Part shown: piece after piece, positions 61,031 through 64,000 of the stretch
Position numbering within the stretch: the first letter of the stretch is position 1
How the letters are laid out: each line of letters begins with the position of its first letter
Translations under genes and position numbers: made by a program
DNA from: Salvelinus alpinus
Taxonomy: Eukaryota > Chordata > Actinopteri > Salmoniformes > Salmonidae
Assembly (NCBI RefSeq): GCF_045679555.1
Contig: NC_092092.1
Span: 9,028,104 to 9,092,103 of the forward strand
Direction of reading: 5' to 3'
Length of the DNA: 64,000 bases
The notes under the pieces: model-generated
Told to the model about the DNA's origin: nothing
The model's input: only the letters and a program-made list of their open reading frames with translations
The model's database searches: none

Positions 61031-62565
61031 CATAGGCGGAAATCCCAGGGGGGACGGGGGGGACACGACCCCCCCATCTTGGGAAAAATATGATTTGTCC
61101 CCCCCAATATATCACTGTAAACATAACTATGTAATTTCAATAATATTAATAATACGCAATGAAAGCACTTGTGCTGATTATAGACACTTAATAGCGCGTT
61201 TAAGTTTCAAAAGATTGCGACCCCCCCCGCCCTTTGCCTCACAATGGTTTGATCCACTGCCAGTTCTTTAGCTGGCAAGGTAATAAAGGGTTCGTATCTA
61301 CTGTCCGAAAGGGACATGTACGTAACTGACGTGAGGTTAATCCAGTCAATCCATAGCAGGTCCATAGCAATGTTATTTATTTATTTTTATGTTGGCAGGG
61401 TTCACACACTAGCTGAATTTGCAGAGCTAGCGCGCAAACTAAAGCAAACATTAACTATCAAGCTAGCTAGTACCTATTCCATTTATGTGGCGTCGTCAAA
61501 GATGGAATCTTTGCTATCATCAGTTTATTCCAAGATCAGCATGCACCTGTAGTGCTTCGACGTCCCTGTGATAAGGTTAGCGATAAACTGAAGTCCAAAC
61601 TGAACAGAACTACACTCTCTTCTACCATTGTCTTAAATATATATAATGGTCTCGTTGCAAAAGATAAATTGTCGCTAGTGAACTTTTTTTATTTTATTTT
61701 ATTTTATTTAACCTTTATTTAACCAGGTAGCAAAGATTATAGCAAACACACAGCAACAGAATTGGTGCTCGCTAGCTTTACAAATTCAGCTATTGTTGGA
61801 AGCCAGCCAATATGAAACAAACTATTTAAATTACAAAAGGTTGCAGCATGTGTTGTGTAAATGTGTGTGTGTGCAGCTAGACCAGCCAGCCAGCCAGGTA
61901 GAAAAATGGCGAACATTTAGAAGAAGACGGACATCAAGAGTATTTGTCAGTACACCAAAACGCATAGTAAGAACTCTAGTATCCTAATATCTCAAAGACT
62001 AGTTGATAAAATGTTCATAAGAAATAAGTGAAATGCTAATGGAAATGTTTCACAATGATGTCATTAGGCAGAGCAGGCAACAGATGGCACACAGACAGCA
62101 GAGCTGGGGACAGATATGCAGGGACAGACTGGCAGACAGGGAGTCTCAGGTAAGTTTGTTGAGTCTTTGTTTGGCAACATTATGAAAGGTTCTCAATTTT
62201 TTTGACTTGTAAAATAGGGACATAATTGGAAAATGCCATGGATACCCCCACTCTCAACTTAAACTGGTGACTAAACTAAGATTTGTTTACGGCAATGGTA
62301 TTGCTGTTGTGATTAATTGTGTAGTTTTGGGTACCGGTAGTTAGGAGTACGGCAAACACCTTATTTATTTTCTAGGAGACAGACTGAGTCAGTTAGGGTA
62401 GTGAAAGGGAAAGAGCCAGGGAGAGAGACTTCAGAGGACAGTGTCACAGCCACGGCAGGACCAAGTGTCACCCTTGTTGCCAGCAGCACCAGTATAGGGG
62501 ACAGTGGCACAGCATTGTCCAGTTACCACAGTGATGGCACAAAACCATATCAGCCACACCCACAA
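61031..62565 (+). mobile_element. hAT-type transposon 5' part, truncated
   Basis: Starts taggcggaaatcccaggggg with a G/C-run terminal region. A short coding piece at 62401-62570 (..SSTSIGDSGTALSSYHSDG) resembles N-terminal parts of fish hAT transposases with a TTF-type zinc finger. It is cut off by the LINE tail at 62570. Family assignment is tentative. Confidence 0.45.
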
Positions 62566-63955
62566 TTTATGGTGGAGACCTTTGTGGGCTATACTCGGCC
62601 TTGTCTCAGGATTGTAAGTTGGTGGTTGAGGATTTCCCTCTAGTGGTGCGGGGGCTGTGCTTTGGCAAAGTGGGTGGGGTTATATCCTTCCTATTTGGCC
62701 CTGTCCGGGGGTTTCTTCGGATGGGGCCACAGTGTCTCCTGACCGCTCCTGTCTCAGCCTCCAGTATTTATGCTGCAGTAGTTTGTGTCGGGGGGCTAGG
62801 GTCAGTTGGTTACCTGGAGTACTTCTCCTGTCTTATCCAGTGTCCTGTGTGAATTTAAGTATGCTCTCTCTAATTCTCTCGTTCTCTCTTTCTCTCTGAG
62901 AACCTGAGCCCTAGGACCATACGTCAGGACTACCGGGCATGATGACACCTTGCTGTCCCCAGTCCGCCTGGCCTTGCTGCTATTCCAGTTTCAACTGTTC
63001 TGCCTGTGGTTACGGAACCCCTACCTATCCCAGACCTGCTGTTTTCAACTCTTAATGATCGGCTATGAAAAGCCAACTGAGATTTATTCCTGATTATTAT
63101 TTGACCATGCTTGTCATTTATGAACATTTTGAAAATCTTGGCTCTCTCTAATTTTCTCCTTCTCTCTTTCTTTCTCTCGGAGGACCTGAGCCCTAGGACC
63201 ATACGTCGGGACTACCGGCCGTGGTGACTCCTTGCTGTCCCCAGTCCGCCTGGCCTTGCTGCTATTCCAGTTTCAACTGTTCTGCCTGCGGTTATGGAAC
63301 CCCTACCTGTCCCAGACCTGCTGTTTTCAACTCTTAATGATCGGCTATGAAAAGCCAACTGAGATTTATTCCTGATTATTATTTGACCATGCGTGTCATT
63401 TATGGAAATTTTGAAAATCTTGGCTCTCTCTAATTTTCTCCTTCTCTCTTTCTTTCTCTCGGAGGACCTGGGCCCTAGGACCATGCGTCGGGACTGCCGC
63501 CCGTGGTGACTCCTTGCTGTCCCCAGTCCGCCTGGCCTTGCTGCTATTCCAGTTTCAGCTGTTCTGCCTGCGGTTATGGAACCGCCACCTGTCCCAGACC
63601 TGTTGTTTTTCAACTCTTGATGATCGGCTATGAAAAGCCAACTGAAAATTATTCATGATTATTATTTGACCATGCTTGTCACTTATGAACATTTTTGAAC
63701 ATCTTGGCATAGTTCTGTTATAATCTCCACCCGGCACAGCCAGAAGAGGACTGGCCACCCCTCATAGCCTGGTTCCTCTCTAGGTTTCTTCCTAGGTTTT
63801 GGCCTTTCTAGGGAGTTTTTCCTAGCCACCGTGCTTCTACACCTGCATTACTAGCTGTTTGGGGTTTTAGGCTGGGTGTCTGTACAGCACTTCGAGATAT
63901 TAGCTGATGTACGAAGGGCTATATAAAATAAAATTGATTGATTGATTGATTGACG
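62566..63955 (+). mobile_element. L2-like LINE 3' UTR with internal tandem repeat
   Basis: Matches the 3' UTR at 23190-23465, then a unit of about 281 bases repeated about three times (62868-63710: 'ctgtccccagtccgcctggc' recurs). It ends gctgatgtacgaagggctat ataaaataaaattgattg at about 63950. No coding sequence is left. Confidence 0.7.
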
Positions 63956-64000
63956 TTTCAAGAGAGATGGTTTCGCGATTTCCCCTGGCTACATTATAAT

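Overview
This is vertebrate nuclear DNA, almost certainly from a salmonid fish (trout, salmon or char). Most of it consists of repeats I recognise as typical of salmonid genomes: HpaI-type SINEs, several Tc1-like transposon families, L2/Rex-like LINEs whose tails read 'gtcgctctggataagagcg' or '..gtgacaaat..tttgatttga', LTRs beginning TGTCACG, hAT elements and large minisatellites. Genes have GT-AG introns and CpG is not bacterial-like. No bacterial features are present.

The real genes are few. (1) A cluster of tandem-domain trypsin-like proteases (polyserase type). Gene B is complete on the minus strand (10 coding exons, 16954 down to 10411, 621 aa). Gene C is complete on the plus strand (10 coding exons, 51162 to 56447, 726 aa). 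Gene A is represented only by exon 1 (1317-1374, minus), the rest lying beyond the left edge. Each complete protein has a signal peptide, an active trypsin-like domain, a Thr-rich stalk, a second protease fold that has lost all three catalytic residues, and a hydrophobic C-terminus. (2) The 3' end of an ABC-A transporter most like abca5 on the minus strand (35173 down to 31777). Its introns are full of minisatellites and the Walker B exon is missing.

The framework is a large inverted segmental duplication plus one direct copy. The left arm (about 1-18068) and right arm (about 45093-60540) carry the same blocks in opposite order and orientation: a Mutator-like transposase relic with a 48-bp acidic coding repeat, a SINE, the protease promoter and exon 1 block (copies A, B and C), the protease body, a 25-bp minisatellite and a shared flank. 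Because both arms are visible, insertions in one arm can be read against empty sites in the other: a full Tc1 (45853-47456), two solo LTRs (8641-8974 and 47555-48710) and a LINE (56690-59193).

The spacer between the arms (18069-45092) holds, from left to right: an LTR retroelement, Tc1 and L2 LINE relics, a 3.5-kb G-rich minisatellite (23769-27309), a 21-bp minisatellite (28535-29530), a LINE with a nested Tc1 piece, the abca5-like exons, an inverted pair of roughly 0.9-1 kb repeats enclosing a decayed Maverick/adintovirus-like fragment (36684-38345), nested LINEs, another solo LTR, and an unidentified compact ORF cluster (43388-44138). The right end (60560-64000) is minisatellite, hAT and L2 LINE.

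All exon coordinates were read by eye from splice sites and reading frame. TE family names come from remembered consensus sequences and were not tested by search.
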